A DNA stretch of 64,000 nt from Tahibacter aquaticus (GCF_004363655.1 NZ_SNZH01000004.1:317985-381984), one strand, 5' to 3'. Counted from the stretch's first letter, positions 8,640 to 17,745 are shown. Notes: a model not told the origin generated them from the letters alone. Numbers and translations are program-made.

Positions 8640-11183
8640 CTACTCGTCGCCGAGTCCGTCGGCGAACAGCACGTCGCCGAAGTTGCTGGCGATGAAGGCG
8701 TCGAGGAAGTGGTTGTTGCCTTCGCCGGCGACCAGGTTGCCGGCGCTTGAATTGAACACGAGATAGTCGCCATTGCCGATCAGCTTCAGCTGGTCGGCAG
8801 GGTTGTCGGCACCGGTCGGAGTGATGCGCTGCAGGTGACGGCTGCGCCGGTCGAATACGTAGGGCTGGGCATTGTAGTTCAGGCTGCCCGTGCCGTCGTC
8901 GCCGTCGCAGAGGCAGCGCTGGGCGACGAGAGCGCCATCGTCCGACATCGAGGCGTCTCCGCCGTAGTACCCCAGCGGCTCGCCGTCGCTGTCGACGCTC
9001 ACCAGGTCCAGCGCTCCACTGACGCGGTCGCGTACGTAGAAGCCGCTGCCACCGGCTCCAGGGACAGCCCCGTAAGACCCGAACAGCACCAGGCGGCCGT
9101 CGGCAGAGATGCCGGCAGCTGTGCTGCCTCGTTCTTCCAACTGGTTTCCCGCGGCATCGAGATTGACGCGCTCGGTCTGGGCCGTCAGGCGGTCGAATAC
9201 GTAGACATCTTCGACGTCGTTGGTATCGGCAGGAACCAGCCTGAGGGTGTGGGAGAACACTGCGTAGCGACCCGTCGCAGAGAGCTGCAAGTCCAGGCCG
9301 GCGCCTGCCGACTGTCCGTCGGCGCGGCGGCTTACGGCTTCCACGGTACCGGCGTTCAGGTCGCTCACGTAGCTGTCGCCGTAGGGATTGCCAGGAACGG
9401 CGAGCAAGTTGGTAGCCAGCGACACGTAGCCGACGACGCCGCCGTCGGAGGAGATATCCCTGAGGATGGAAATGTTGTTGCCGATAGCCCCCTGCGCATT
9501 GCGGCTGACGACGGCAATGACGCCGCTGGCACGGTCGTAGCGCAGGATCTGCTGGTAGCCGTTGTCGACAATCCCGGGTACCAGGTGCGCGCAGCTTTCG
9601 AACACGATGTAGCGGCCATCGGCGGATATCTGGGATCGGGTAGCGCCACAGGGACTCTCGCCGCCGCCGGGCAGTCGGTTGATGCGTTCGGTGGTACCGG
9701 CGACGCGGTCGCGCAGGAACACGTCGCGCCGGCCGTTGAGATCGCCGACGACCAGATTGGTGGCAACGGAATCGAAGACCACGTAGCGCCCGTCGGCGCT
9801 GGCACTGACGCTGAAGAAACCGCTGTCGTGGTTGGCGACGGCGCTCGGCGTGTCCAGCGGCCGGCTGACGCGGCGCACATCGGTCTGCGGGAAAGCGGCG
9901 AGATAGAGGTTGACGAAGCTGTTGTGGAACAGGTCATGCGCCGAGCCGCTTTGAAATTGGCAATACGCCACGGAAGCATCGCCGGCGAGATGGCATGCGC
10001 TGACAGCGTCGACTTGGCCGGGCGGGCGCAGCACGATCGGTTGCGGCTCTACCTGGGCAAGCGCACGGCGATAGCTGCGGCTGATACCGGCGCTTTGTCC
10101 CGGCAGCACGGCGCCGGGCGACGTGAAGGTAACAACACTGCCGTCGGCCGAGATCGAATTCACCATGGCCTCGTCGGCGATCTGTCCGCCCGTCGAGGCC
10201 AGCGTGATGCGGCGCACGGAGAGCGTATCGCGATCGAACAGATAGCCGTCGTTGCGGCCATTGGTGTCGAGCGGGTCAAGCGCGGCGGCGGTATTGAATA
10301 CAACGTAACGGCCATCGACCGACAGGCTCGCACCTGTCGCCAGCATGGGCTGGCGGTGGCCCGAGAAGAAGGACCCGGCCGTGGTCCGGCTGGCCAGCAA
10401 CGTGGTGCCAGCATCGACATCGCGCAGGAAAAGGTCATTGGTACCCGGCGTGTCGCCAGCAACCAGGTTGACCGCGCTGCTGTTGAACGCGACATGGTGC
10501 CCGTTTGCAGAGAGCTTGCCGGTGGTGCTGAACCGATTGGCCGGCACGCCGCCGATGCCGGCGCTGACCAGCGCGTAGGTGCCATTGCTGCGGTCGAGCC
10601 GGTAGAGATCGTGAAGGTCGTTGGTATCGGCCGGCAGCAACGGCAGCACGGACGCCAGCAGTACATAGCGACCATCCGCGCTGATGCCGTTGAAGACGAT
10701 GGCGTCGTCTAGCGGCGCGCCATTGCCGTCCTGCGAGACGAGTTGCGTGGTTCCGGCGACGCGGTCGCGCACGTAGATCTGCGCCGTGCCCTGGTCGACG
10801 CCCGCGACGAGATCGCGCGCGGTGGAGCTGAAGAATACGTAACGGCCATCGTCGGTAACGGCGGCGTTGTCGATGCTGCCGCCCATCGACGCTTCGCCGC
10901 TGTCGCGCAGGCTGACGCGCTCGACGCTGTCGCCCTGCGCGTCGTAGAGAAAGAGATCGGCGCGATGGTTGGTATCGACGGCAATGAGGTTGTTCGCGTA
11001 CGACACGAACACGGCGTAGCGCCCGTTGTGGCTGACCGCCAGCGCTGCGCCGGTATGGCCATTGCTTTCCTGCGCGACGGAAAGGTTCGTGACACTGGCG
11101 CTGTCGATGCTGATCGCAGCGGCAGGGCCGGCGGCAAGCAGCAGCGCCAGCGACAGCAGGCGGCTGGGCGGGATCAGGGTCAT
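8640..11183 (-). CDS. Large secreted beta-propeller (PD40/TolB-like) repeat protein
   Basis: 847 residues from the ATG at 11183. A signal peptide is evident (MTLIPPSRLLSLALLLAAG, cleavage near AAA-I). The whole mature part consists of repeats of about 50-60 residues built on S-ADGRYVVF-x-S-x-A-x-NLV-x-GD-x-N ... DVFLRD-x-VAGTTE. At least ten copies can be counted, which suggests one or two propellers. The C-terminus DVLFADGLGDE resembles the short (I/L)FADGFE-like ending I recall from many secreted proteins of this order, which may be an export or sorting tag. The role is probably ligand or surface binding; there is no catalytic motif. It is the larger relative of the protein at 1981-3468, but lacks that protein's VPVLG/RRR tail. 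Confidence 0.7.
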   Translation of the reverse strand: MTLIPPSRLLSLALLLAAGPAAAISIDSASVTNLSVAQESNGHTGAALAVSHNGRYAVFVSYANNLIAVDTNHRADLFLYDAQGDSVERVSLRDSGEASMGGSIDNAAVTDDGRYVFFSSTARDLVAGVDQGTAQIYVRDRVAGTTQLVSQDGNGAPLDDAIVFNGISADGRYVLLASVLPLLPADTNDLHDLYRLDRSNGTYALVSAGIGGVPANRFSTTGKLSANGHHVAFNSSAVNLVAGDTPGTNDLFLRDVDAGTTLLASRTTAGSFFSGHRQPMLATGASLSVDGRYVVFNTAAALDPLDTNGRNDGYLFDRDTLSVRRITLASTGGQIADEAMVNSISADGSVVTFTSPGAVLPGQSAGISRSYRRALAQVEPQPIVLRPPGQVDAVSACHLAGDASVAYCQFQSGSAHDLFHNSFVNLYLAAFPQTDVRRVSRPLDTPSAVANHDSGFFSVSASADGRYVVFDSVATNLVVGDLNGRRDVFLRDRVAGTTERINRLPGGGESPCGATRSQISADGRYIVFESCAHLVPGIVDNGYQQILRYDRASGVIAVVSRNAQGAIGNNISILRDISSDGGVVGYVSLATNLLAVPGNPYGDSYVSDLNAGTVEAVSRRADGQSAGAGLDLQLSATGRYAVFSHTLRLVPADTNDVEDVYVFDRLTAQTERVNLDAAGNQLEERGSTAAGISADGRLVLFGSYGAVPGAGGSGFYVRDRVSGALDLVSVDSDGEPLGYYGGDASMSDDGALVAQRCLCDGDDGTGSLNYNAQPYVFDRRSRHLQRITPTGADNPADQLKLIGNGDYLVFNSSAGNLVAGEGNNHFLDAFIASNFGDVLFADGLGDE

Positions 11184-11298
11184 GGCGAGACTTCGTGGCG
11201 GGTGGTACACGAAATCCTAGGGATGCGGCGTGCGCGCAGCGTGGGTTTTCGGTTAAGCGGCGCGTCTATTTTTCTGTACGCCCGCTGCGCACGAGCCG

Positions 11299-11922
11299 CT
11301 ACAACTTGGGAATACGCAGCGTCTTGCTGATCATGAGCGAACCGCTGACGGCGTAGATCAGCGCGAACGGGTGCAGCGTCCAGGGGCCGATTTCGACGGC
11401 ACCGAACCACAGTGCGTTGTGGCTGTGGCCTGTCCACACGGCAATGGCGACGACGACGACCAGCAGCAGGCTGGTCGGAATCGGTGTGCCTTCGAAATAC
11501 TTGACCTTGCCGCTGTCGTTGCTGGACAGCGCCTCGGCGGTGATGTTGTAGCGCGCCAGGCGGCTGACGCCGCAGCAGACGAAATAGCCGAGGATCAGGC
11601 AATCCCACATGCCGTTCATGCCGGCGGCATAGCCGATCACGGCCGGGGCGACGCCGAAGGAGATCACGTCGGCCAGGGAATCGAGTTCGCGCCCCAGCGC
11701 CGACTGCTGCTGGCGCCAGCGGGCGATGCGGCCGTCGAGCACGTCGAAGACGAACGCGGCGGGAATGAAGGCAGCGGCCAGCAGCAGGCTGATGCGGCTG
11801 CCCGGCGCGATGCTGGCCATGGCGGCGAATACGGCCGCCATGCCGCAGCCGGCATTGGCCAGGGTGAACCAGTCGGCCAGGTGGAAACCGCGAATCATGG
11901 AAAAGTGGTTTTGTTTATTCAA
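11299..11922 (-). CDS. pssA: CDP-diacylglycerol-serine O-phosphatidyltransferase
   Basis: 207-residue integral membrane enzyme that makes phosphatidylserine from CDP-diacylglycerol and serine, the committed step to phosphatidylethanolamine. The CDP-alcohol phosphatidyltransferase motif DG-x2-AR-x8-G-x3-D-x3-D is complete at residues 63-85 (D63, G64, A67, R68, G77, D81, D85). About six membrane helices follow. The size and helical pattern fit the membrane-bound (Bacillus-type) enzyme, not the peripheral E. coli PssA. The TTG start at 11922 is preferred because GGAAGG lies 7 bases upstream; an ATG at 11898 would remove eight residues. Phosphatidylglycerol-type relatives share the motif; the N-terminal LADWFTLANAGCG favours serine synthase. 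Confidence 0.85.
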   Translation of the reverse strand: MNKQNHFSMIRGFHLADWFTLANAGCGMAAVFAAMASIAPGSRISLLLAAAFIPAAFVFDVLDGRIARWRQQQSALGRELDSLADVISFGVAPAVIGYAAGMNGMWDCLILGYFVCCGVSRLARYNITAEALSSNDSGKVKYFEGTPIPTSLLLVVVVAIAVWTGHSHNALWFGAVEIGPWTLHPFALIYAVSGSLMISKTLRIPKL

Positions 11923-12058
11923 GGCCGGGCCTTCCCTGAGAAATGGCTGTGAACGGGCCGGCGGCCGCCGCCGGCCAGTGCGCCGATGCTACATCGCGGC
12001 GCGTCGATTGGGCATGAGGACGGCGCCAGGCGGCGGGGCGGGGAAACCGCGGCGCTGC

Positions 12059-12703
12059 TCAAGGTTCGAGGATGCGATTCGGCTGGATCGGCAGGCGCCC
12101 GCGCCAGTATTGCACCAGCAGATAGCCGCCGAGCATGCCGCCCAGATGGGCGAAATGGGCGACGCCGGCATTGGTGCCGAACACGCCGTGCAGCACGGAA
12201 ATACCCGCCAGCAGCCAGGCCAGGGTGCGCGCCTCCAGCTCGCCGGGCAGCGGAATCAGCAGCAGCTTGCGCTCGGGATAGAGCGAGGCGGCCGCGGCGA
12301 GCAGGCCATAGATCGCGCCCGAAGCGCCTATCGTGGCAGCAGCTTGTGCATCGCCCAGCCCGACCAGCAGTTGGGCGACGCCGGCACAGACCAGGCAGAA
12401 GCAGTAATAGAACAGGAAATGCCCCGCGCCCATGCAACGTTCCAGCAGCGGCCCGAACAGCACCAGGCCTATCAGGTTGATGCCGATATGGAAGAAATCG
12501 CCGTGCAGGAAACCGTAGCTGAGCAGTTGCAGCGGCTGGAACCCGGCACTGAAGGTACGCGTGCCGATGCTGGCGACGACGTGATCCCCCGGCGGCCACA
12601 GCGCGAGGTATAGCAGCACCTTGTCGCCGAGGAACAATTGCGCGGTGAACATGACCGCGTTGAGGATGACCAGCCAGACCACGACGACAATACTGGAATT
12701 CAT
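12059..12703 (-). CDS. Rhomboid family intramembrane serine protease
   Basis: 214 residues, six predicted membrane helices. Catalytic features are intact: the serine in GASGAIYG (Ser129), the histidine in VAHFAHLGG (His186) and the HGDFFHIGIN loop-helix (His72, Asn76), which stabilises the oxyanion in GlpG-like enzymes. It would cut substrates within or near the inner membrane. The start at 12703 is chosen because the hydrophobic N-terminus begins directly after it; the frame stays open further up but with unlikely sequence. Its 5' end faces the four-gene AAA ATPase operon starting at 12816, only 112 bp away, so the two could share a control region. Confidence 0.88.
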   Translation of the reverse strand: MNSSIVVVVWLVILNAVMFTAQLFLGDKVLLYLALWPPGDHVVASIGTRTFSAGFQPLQLLSYGFLHGDFFHIGINLIGLVLFGPLLERCMGAGHFLFYYCFCLVCAGVAQLLVGLGDAQAAATIGASGAIYGLLAAAASLYPERKLLLIPLPGELEARTLAWLLAGISVLHGVFGTNAGVAHFAHLGGMLGGYLLVQYWRGRLPIQPNRILEP

Positions 12704-12815
12704 GCAGGCGATGCGGCCGCGTGCGCAGCGGCCGGTCAAAAGTAGCGGGATTGCGGCAAGCTTGTCGGCCAGGCGCCCTGTTGGCAAGCTTGGCCTTTCC
12801 CCGCGCAGTGCCCTC

Positions 12816-14168
12816 ATGCAAACCGATCAGCTGGATGGGCTGGAACGCGCCCTCGCCGCCTCGCCCGACAACCTTCCCCTGGCCGAGCTGCTGCTGGGCG
12901 CCTGTGCCGATGCCAACGAACATGCCCGCGCCTGTCGCGTGCTGGACGGGCTGCCCGCAGCGGCGCTGGCTGCGCTGCCGCTGAATCTGCGCCTGCGCCT
13001 GTCGCGCCTGGCCGGCGTTCACGGCGACAACCAGCGCGCACTGCAGCTGGCCGGCGACGAGACGCCAGAAGCCGGCATCGCCCGGGTACGCGCCCTGCTC
13101 GCCCTGAACCGGCGCGAAGAAGCCGAACGCGAATACCGCCGCGCGGTACAGGCCAATCCGACCCTGGAAGACGAACGCATTGCGGCGGAATTGCGCGGCA
13201 AGGTGGTGTCGCTGGATGCGGCTCGGCGCTTCGGCGCCGAGCGCACCGTCGCCGCCGACGAGATCGACGGCGACGACGTGGTACGCCGCCTGGCGCCGGA
13301 AACCGAGCGCATCGGCTTTGCCGACGTCGGCGGCCTGGATGCGGTGAAGCAGCAGATCCGCCGCCGCATCATCACTCCGTTCCAGAAGCCGTCGCTGTTC
13401 GAGCGCTTCCGGCGCAAGGCCGGCGGCGGCATTCTGATGTACGGCCCGCCCGGCTGCGGCAAGACCCTGCTGGCCCGCGCCACGGCCGGCGAGTGCGGCG
13501 CGAAGTTTTTCAATATCGCCATCGAAGACGTGCTGGACATGTGGATGGGCGAATCCGAGCGCAAGCTGCATGCGCTGTTCGACCAGGCCCGCCGCAGCGC
13601 GCCGGCGGTGATGTTCTTCGACGAGATCGAGGCGCTGGGCGGCAAGCGCGAATATTCGCGCGAAGCGACTACCTCCAAGCTGGTCAGCCAGTTCCTGGCC
13701 GAACTGGACGGGTTTGCGCAGAACAATCAGGGCGTGCTGATTCTCGGCGCGACCAACGTGCCTTGGGCGGTAGACCCGGCCTTCCGCCGGCCCGGGCGCT
13801 TCGACCGCGTGTTGTTCGTGCCGCCGCCGGACCAGACGGCGCGCGAAGATATTCTGCGCGGGCTGCTCAAGGGCCGGCCGCTGGCCGCCGCCGTCGACAT
13901 CGCCGGCCTTGCCCGCAGCACCTCGGCGTTTTCCGGCGCCGACCTGCGCCATCTGGTCGACACGGCCGTCGACGAGGCCATCGACGCCAGCCTGGCCGCC
14001 GGCGACGAAGTGGCGCTGGGCGCGGAACACCTCAAGGCCGCATTGAGCCAGGTCAAGCCGACGACACTGGAATGGTTGACCACGGCGCGCAATTACGCGC
14101 GCTATGCGAACGAAGGCGGCCAGTACGACGACGTGCTGGAGTTCATTCGTCAACATGGAAAGAATTGA
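12816..14168 (+). CDS. AAA ATPase (Cdc48/Vps4-like single ring) with TPR-like N-domain
   Basis: 450 residues. Residues 1-130 are alanine/leucine-rich helical hairpins of TPR type (for example EEAEREYRRAVQANP). The AAA module follows: FADVGGLDAVKQQI, Walker A GPPGCGKT (210-217), a pore-loop-1 signature MWMGESE as in Cdc48 D2 and Vps4, Walker B VMFFDEIEAL (about 265-274), an ATN sensor 1 and the RRPGRFDR arginine-finger region. There is no zinc-protease domain as in FtsH, so it should unfold or remodel proteins rather than degrade them. It is the first gene of a tight operon: its TGA is one base from the next ATG. A rhomboid protease gene is divergent. No partner or substrate is known to me. 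Confidence 0.85.
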   Translation: MQTDQLDGLERALAASPDNLPLAELLLGACADANEHARACRVLDGLPAAALAALPLNLRLRLSRLAGVHGDNQRALQLAGDETPEAGIARVRALLALNRREEAEREYRRAVQANPTLEDERIAAELRGKVVSLDAARRFGAERTVAADEIDGDDVVRRLAPETERIGFADVGGLDAVKQQIRRRIITPFQKPSLFERFRRKAGGGILMYGPPGCGKTLLARATAGECGAKFFNIAIEDVLDMWMGESERKLHALFDQARRSAPAVMFFDEIEALGGKREYSREATTSKLVSQFLAELDGFAQNNQGVLILGATNVPWAVDPAFRRPGRFDRVLFVPPPDQTAREDILRGLLKGRPLAAAVDIAGLARSTSAFSGADLRHLVDTAVDEAIDASLAAGDEVALGAEHLKAALSQVKPTTLEWLTTARNYARYANEGGQYDDVLEFIRQHGKN

Positions 14169-14169
14169 C

Positions 14170-14640
14170 ATGGCTACTTATAAACTTCCCGACGAACCGC
14201 GGCCGGGCGCATTGAGCGCAGTGGTGGCCGACCCGATGTGGCCGTTCCTCAGCAGCATGCTGGTCGGCGCCTGGTTCGGCCTGGCCTGGTTCGTGCTGAA
14301 CAGCGTGGCCCTGGGCAGCCCGACGCTGAAGCGCGAGATCGGCCTGGCTGCGCTGGCCCTGGGCGGCAAGGCGGTGCTGGTACTGCTGATGATTGCGGCA
14401 TTGCAGGCAGGCTGGATCGAAAAAGGTGCACTGCCCTACGTCTATCTGATCGCCGTAGGCCTGATGCTGGCCTGCACCTACAGCCTGTACCTGACCCAGT
14501 CGCGCACCTTCGAACTGTTCGCCTATTTCGGCGGCGAGGTGAAGAACGGCGTCGTCGTGCTGCTGGTCGGCATGGCCGTGGTACGGCCGTATGTGGCACC
14601 GCTGTTCGGCGACGGCCTGCTCGGGCTGGTGCTGCGATGA
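14170..14640 (+). CDS. Four-helix inner-membrane protein of unknown function
   Basis: 157 residues starting one base after the AAA ATPase stop, with GGAAAG 7 bases upstream that lies inside the preceding coding sequence. After a 22-residue polar start there are four hydrophobic segments (about 25-48, 58-80, 88-106, 124-142). No charged or catalytic motif is obvious. Its TGA overlaps the ATG of the next gene (ATGA), so translation of the whole operon looks coupled. From its position it may anchor the ATPase or the TPR protein at the membrane; that is inference. Confidence 0.75.
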   Translation: MATYKLPDEPRPGALSAVVADPMWPFLSSMLVGAWFGLAWFVLNSVALGSPTLKREIGLAALALGGKAVLVLLMIAALQAGWIEKGALPYVYLIAVGLMLACTYSLYLTQSRTFELFAYFGGEVKNGVVVLLVGMAVVRPYVAPLFGDGLLGLVLR

Positions 14641-15569
14641 ACAGCCAATCCGCCAATGCGCTGATCGGACTGGCACAGCAGCAGCTGCAGCGCGGCCAGA
14701 CCGACGCAGCCATCGAAAGCCTGGCCCAGGCCCTGGGCCAGGACGTGCAGAACGCATTTGCCCACGCCCTGCTCGCCATCTGCCTGTTGCAGCGGCATCG
14801 CCTGACGGCAGCCCTGCATGAAGCAAATGCAGCGCTGGCGCTCGATCCGCAGCACTGGTTCAGCCATCTCGCCGCGGGCAAGGTGAACTATGCGCAGCGC
14901 CGGCCTGCGCAAGCCGAGGAACACCTGAAGAACGCGGTGGAACTGGCACCCGGCACCGACTGGCCGCTGCGCGAACTGGCCAATTTCTACATGGCACAGG
15001 ATCGCCCGGCCGAGGCCAGAACCTTGCTCGACGCCGCCTGCGCGATCGATCCCGACGATGCGGCCAACCAGGCGGCACTGGCCCGCTGGCATCTCAACGA
15101 GCGCGACCCGGTCCGTGCCGAAGCCATAGCCCGCGACGCGCTGCGCCGCGATCCCGAAGACGAAGATGCGCTGCTGGTGCTGGGCTGGGCCATTCTGCAG
15201 CAAGGCCGCAGCGACGAAGCCTACGAACACGCGATCTGGGCGGTACGCAACTCGCCCGCCGACGGCGATACGCTGAAGCTGCTCAGTGCGGTAAAGGCGC
15301 GGCGCAATCCGCTGCTGGGCCTGTGGTTCCGCTTCAGCACCTTCGTCGGCGGCGGCAGCGGCAAACGCACGGTGCTGCTGCTGGTCGGCATGTATCTGAG
15401 CGTGCGCCTGCTCTCGCTGGTACTGGCCGACCTGGGCTATCCGACAGCGGCGAGCGCAGTCACCTATGCCTGGCTCGGTTTCTGCGTCTACAGCTGGGTG
15501 GCACCGACGCTGTTCCAGCGCATGCTGCGCAAGGAACTGGACCAGGTGAAGCTGCGGCCGGACTTCTGA
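14637..15569 (+). CDS. TPR protein with C-terminal membrane segments
   Basis: 310 residues. Residues 1-215 hold about six tetratricopeptide repeats (for example ANALIGLAQQQLQRGQTDAA, and AEEHLKNAVELAP and EDALLVLGWAILQQGRSDEA further on), a protein-interaction scaffold. Residues about 245-295 form two hydrophobic segments, and a basic cytoplasmic-looking tail follows. No signal peptide is present, so the repeats most likely face the cytoplasm next to the AAA ATPase. It overlaps the upstream gene by 4 bases and is 7 bases from the downstream oxygenase gene. Confidence 0.78.
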   Translation: MNSQSANALIGLAQQQLQRGQTDAAIESLAQALGQDVQNAFAHALLAICLLQRHRLTAALHEANAALALDPQHWFSHLAAGKVNYAQRRPAQAEEHLKNAVELAPGTDWPLRELANFYMAQDRPAEARTLLDAACAIDPDDAANQAALARWHLNERDPVRAEAIARDALRRDPEDEDALLVLGWAILQQGRSDEAYEHAIWAVRNSPADGDTLKLLSAVKARRNPLLGLWFRFSTFVGGGSGKRTVLLLVGMYLSVRLLSLVLADLGYPTAASAVTYAWLGFCVYSWVAPTLFQRMLRKELDQVKLRPDF

Positions 15570-15576
15570 AGCGGCC

Positions 15577-16182
15577 ATGGCCGAAACTGATTTTGTGAAC
15601 TATGCGACAATCGCTGCGGCGCTGCGCGACGACGGGCATGCCCTGTTGCCGCAGTTCCTCGACAGCGACACCGTCGCCGCCCTGGCGGCGCACTGCCGCG
15701 CACTGGCCACGGCGGAGGCCTTGCAGCCGGCAGCAACCGGGCGCGGCACCTCGCTGCAGCGCAGCGGCGTGCGTGGCGACAGTACCCGCTGGCTCGACGC
15801 CGAAGCACCGCTACCGCTGGAACAGGCTTATTGGTCGGCGCTGCAGCCGCTGCGGGCGACACTGAACCGGCAACTGCTGCTGGGACTGGAAAGCGTGGAG
15901 GCGCATTACGCGCTGTATCCGCCCGGCACCGGCTATGCGCGCCATCGCGACCGGTTCCGCGACGACGATGCACGCGTGCTGTCCTCTGTGCTGTATCTCA
16001 ACCAGGGCTGGGACGCCCGCGACGGCGGCCATCTGCGCCTGTACCTGCCGGGCGGGGACGTCGATGTCGTGCCGCAGGGCGGCACCCTGGCGCTGTTCCT
16101 TTCGGCGGAAATCGAACACGAAGTGCTGCCGGCCACCCGCGAGCGTCTGAGCATCGCCGGCTGGTTCAGGCGCAGAACCTAG
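15577..16182 (+). CDS. 2-oxoglutarate/Fe(II)-dependent oxygenase (prolyl-4-hydroxylase-like)
   Basis: 201 residues. The jelly-roll iron site is complete: His123-x-Asp125 in ARHRDRF, a distal His181 in EIEHEVLP and Arg190 for the 2-oxoglutarate carboxylate. YALYPPGTGY just before the HxD and GGHLRLYLP fit the SM-20/EGLN-like prolyl hydroxylase branch, whose members hydroxylate protein side chains, including EF-Tu in Pseudomonas. It is cytoplasmic. As the last gene of the AAA/TPR operon it may modify a component or a client of that system; this is inference from position. Other 2OG oxygenases act on small molecules, so a small-molecule substrate cannot be excluded. Confidence 0.82.
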   Translation: MAETDFVNYATIAAALRDDGHALLPQFLDSDTVAALAAHCRALATAEALQPAATGRGTSLQRSGVRGDSTRWLDAEAPLPLEQAYWSALQPLRATLNRQLLLGLESVEAHYALYPPGTGYARHRDRFRDDDARVLSSVLYLNQGWDARDGGHLRLYLPGGDVDVVPQGGTLALFLSAEIEHEVLPATRERLSIAGWFRRRT

Positions 16183-16339
16183 TGCGCCGTTGCGTCAATA
16201 GCTTGAGTAAATTTTCGATGGATTTCGCCGCAAGACAAGGCGTGGCGAGCAGACGCACTACCAGTGCGGCGACAAGCCGCAACGCAGGATTGCAGCGAAA
16301 GACGCCTGAACTATTCGAGCTATTTACACAACGGCACAC

Positions 16340-16376
16340 TGGACCGGGAGTGCCGCCACGGCGCGCTCCCGGTCCA
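16340..16376 (-). terminator. Hairpin between convergent oxygenase and M35 genes
   Basis: Arms TGGACCGGGAG (16340-16350) and CTCCCGGTCCA (16366-16376) pair perfectly over 11 bp around a 15-base loop. It lies 7 bp past the stop of the minus-strand M35 gene (16383). No T-run follows on either strand. Confidence 0.45.
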
Positions 16377-16382
16377 TGCCGA

Positions 16383-17456
16383 TCAATTGCGCGGCGGCGT
16401 GTTTTCGGCGAAGTACTCGTGGCTGTCGGCGTTATGGATGGCCTGCGACGGCGAACTCAGCGCCAGTGCATGCGCATCGGCTTGGCCATAGGCATAGTCG
16501 TCGGTGCCTGCGACCACGTTGAAGTGGCTGACTTCATGCACCAGCGTGCCGGCGCGGGAGTCGGTGCCGGTGTTCGCCGCCGACCAGAATGCGTTGCACA
16601 GGGTGACCGTATAAGGCTGGTTCGGATTGACATAGGCATACACGCCCGGCGAATTGCAGTTGCAGTCGAAGGTGAACGGCTGCGTGCTCAGCGCACTGTG
16701 GATGGTGTTGAACTGGTTGCGCACCGTGCCGTAGCGCGTGCTGTTGTAGCTGCCGAACCACCAGGTGTAGCGGCTGCCGGTGTTGTTGGCCGTCAGGTAG
16801 TTGGCCGAATTGCTCGCGTAGCCGACGGCAGAATTGCGCGCCGTGGCAATCTGGTTCTTGCGCGTGGTGCTGCAGCCGACAAAGGTGTTGGTCGGCGCCA
16901 GCACACCCGTCGATGCCTTGGGCGCGAATTCTTCGAAGGCGTCGATCGCGGCATCGGCGAAAACCTCGACGCCGCCACGCTGGGCCATGTCGAAATCGAG
17001 CACGGCGGCGGCGGCCCCGCCACGCGCCGCCTCGGCCGCTTCGCGCACGACCTGGCGCGCATCACGATTGTAGGTGACGCCGAATTGTCCACCTTTGCGC
17101 ATGTCGTAATAGGCTGTCAGATCGACTTCGGCACTGATGCTCTGGCCCGGCGCCAGCGGCAGGTAGTCTGACTCGGTCGGCGCGGCGCGCTTGACCAGGC
17201 GCCCGGTATACGCAACGGCCCGGCCATCCTGGCTGACGCGGAACAGATTGTTGGAGACACCGTCGAGCGGCGTCATCCAGCGCAGCACGTGTAGCGTTGA
17301 CGTGCCGGTGTTGCTCAGCGAGTAGACGATCTTGCCGCTGCCGAATTCCTTGGCAGACGCGGGTTCGAGACGCAGTTCCAGGCCGGCGGCGCTGGCCGCG
17401 GACACGCCGCCCAGGGCCAGCAGCAGCGCGGCAATACCTGCATAAGGCTTATGCAT
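16383..17456 (-). CDS. Secreted M35-family (aspzincin) metallopeptidase, copy 1
   Basis: 357 residues with a signal peptide (MHKPYAGIAALLLALGGVS, cleavage near ASA-A). The zinc site is HEVSH (307-311) followed by GTDDYAYG (317-324), the aspartate-ligand motif of deuterolysin and peptidyl-Lys metallopeptidases (family M35). Residues about 25-175 form an N-terminal domain with MTPLDGVSNNLFRV and LTAYYDMRKGG, probably the propeptide/immunoglobulin-like part. The catalytic domain starts near the cysteine in FVGCSTTRKNQI. The product is most likely an extracellular protease. A paralogue of almost the same length lies next to it at 17881-18951, so this is a tandem duplication. Upstream spacing to that gene is 424 bp, so each copy probably has its own promoter. 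Confidence 0.9.
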   Translation of the reverse strand: MHKPYAGIAALLLALGGVSAASAAGLELRLEPASAKEFGSGKIVYSLSNTGTSTLHVLRWMTPLDGVSNNLFRVSQDGRAVAYTGRLVKRAAPTESDYLPLAPGQSISAEVDLTAYYDMRKGGQFGVTYNRDARQVVREAAEAARGGAAAAVLDFDMAQRGGVEVFADAAIDAFEEFAPKASTGVLAPTNTFVGCSTTRKNQIATARNSAVGYASNSANYLTANNTGSRYTWWFGSYNSTRYGTVRNQFNTIHSALSTQPFTFDCNCNSPGVYAYVNPNQPYTVTLCNAFWSAANTGTDSRAGTLVHEVSHFNVVAGTDDYAYGQADAHALALSSPSQAIHNADSHEYFAENTPPRN

Positions 17457-17745
17457 GACTCAATTCCTCAATGAATGGATGCGACGCCGCCCCCGCAGCG
17501 GGCAGCCGGACGGCTGCCGTTTTTCAGCGTAAGCAGTCGACTTGCAGGCGGCAATCTGCGCTGCATCAAGGGGGCAAGGTATGGAATTGTTCATTAATTC
17601 ATATTGATTTGAGCCGCAAAGGCGCCCCCGACATCGAGGTATCAGCGCGACAGAAGGCCTGTAGCGAAGAGGTGCTTTTCGTTGGGCCGGTGCGGCAGAT
17701 ATTCCTTGGCATGGTTTGTTTGCACCGGGCTGGCAAACACTGCTT

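Noticed and set aside
16183..16339. Possible small RNA or gene between the oxygenase and M35 copy 1
   Set aside because: No promoter, no frame with a start signal; only the hairpin at 16340-16376 is supported.
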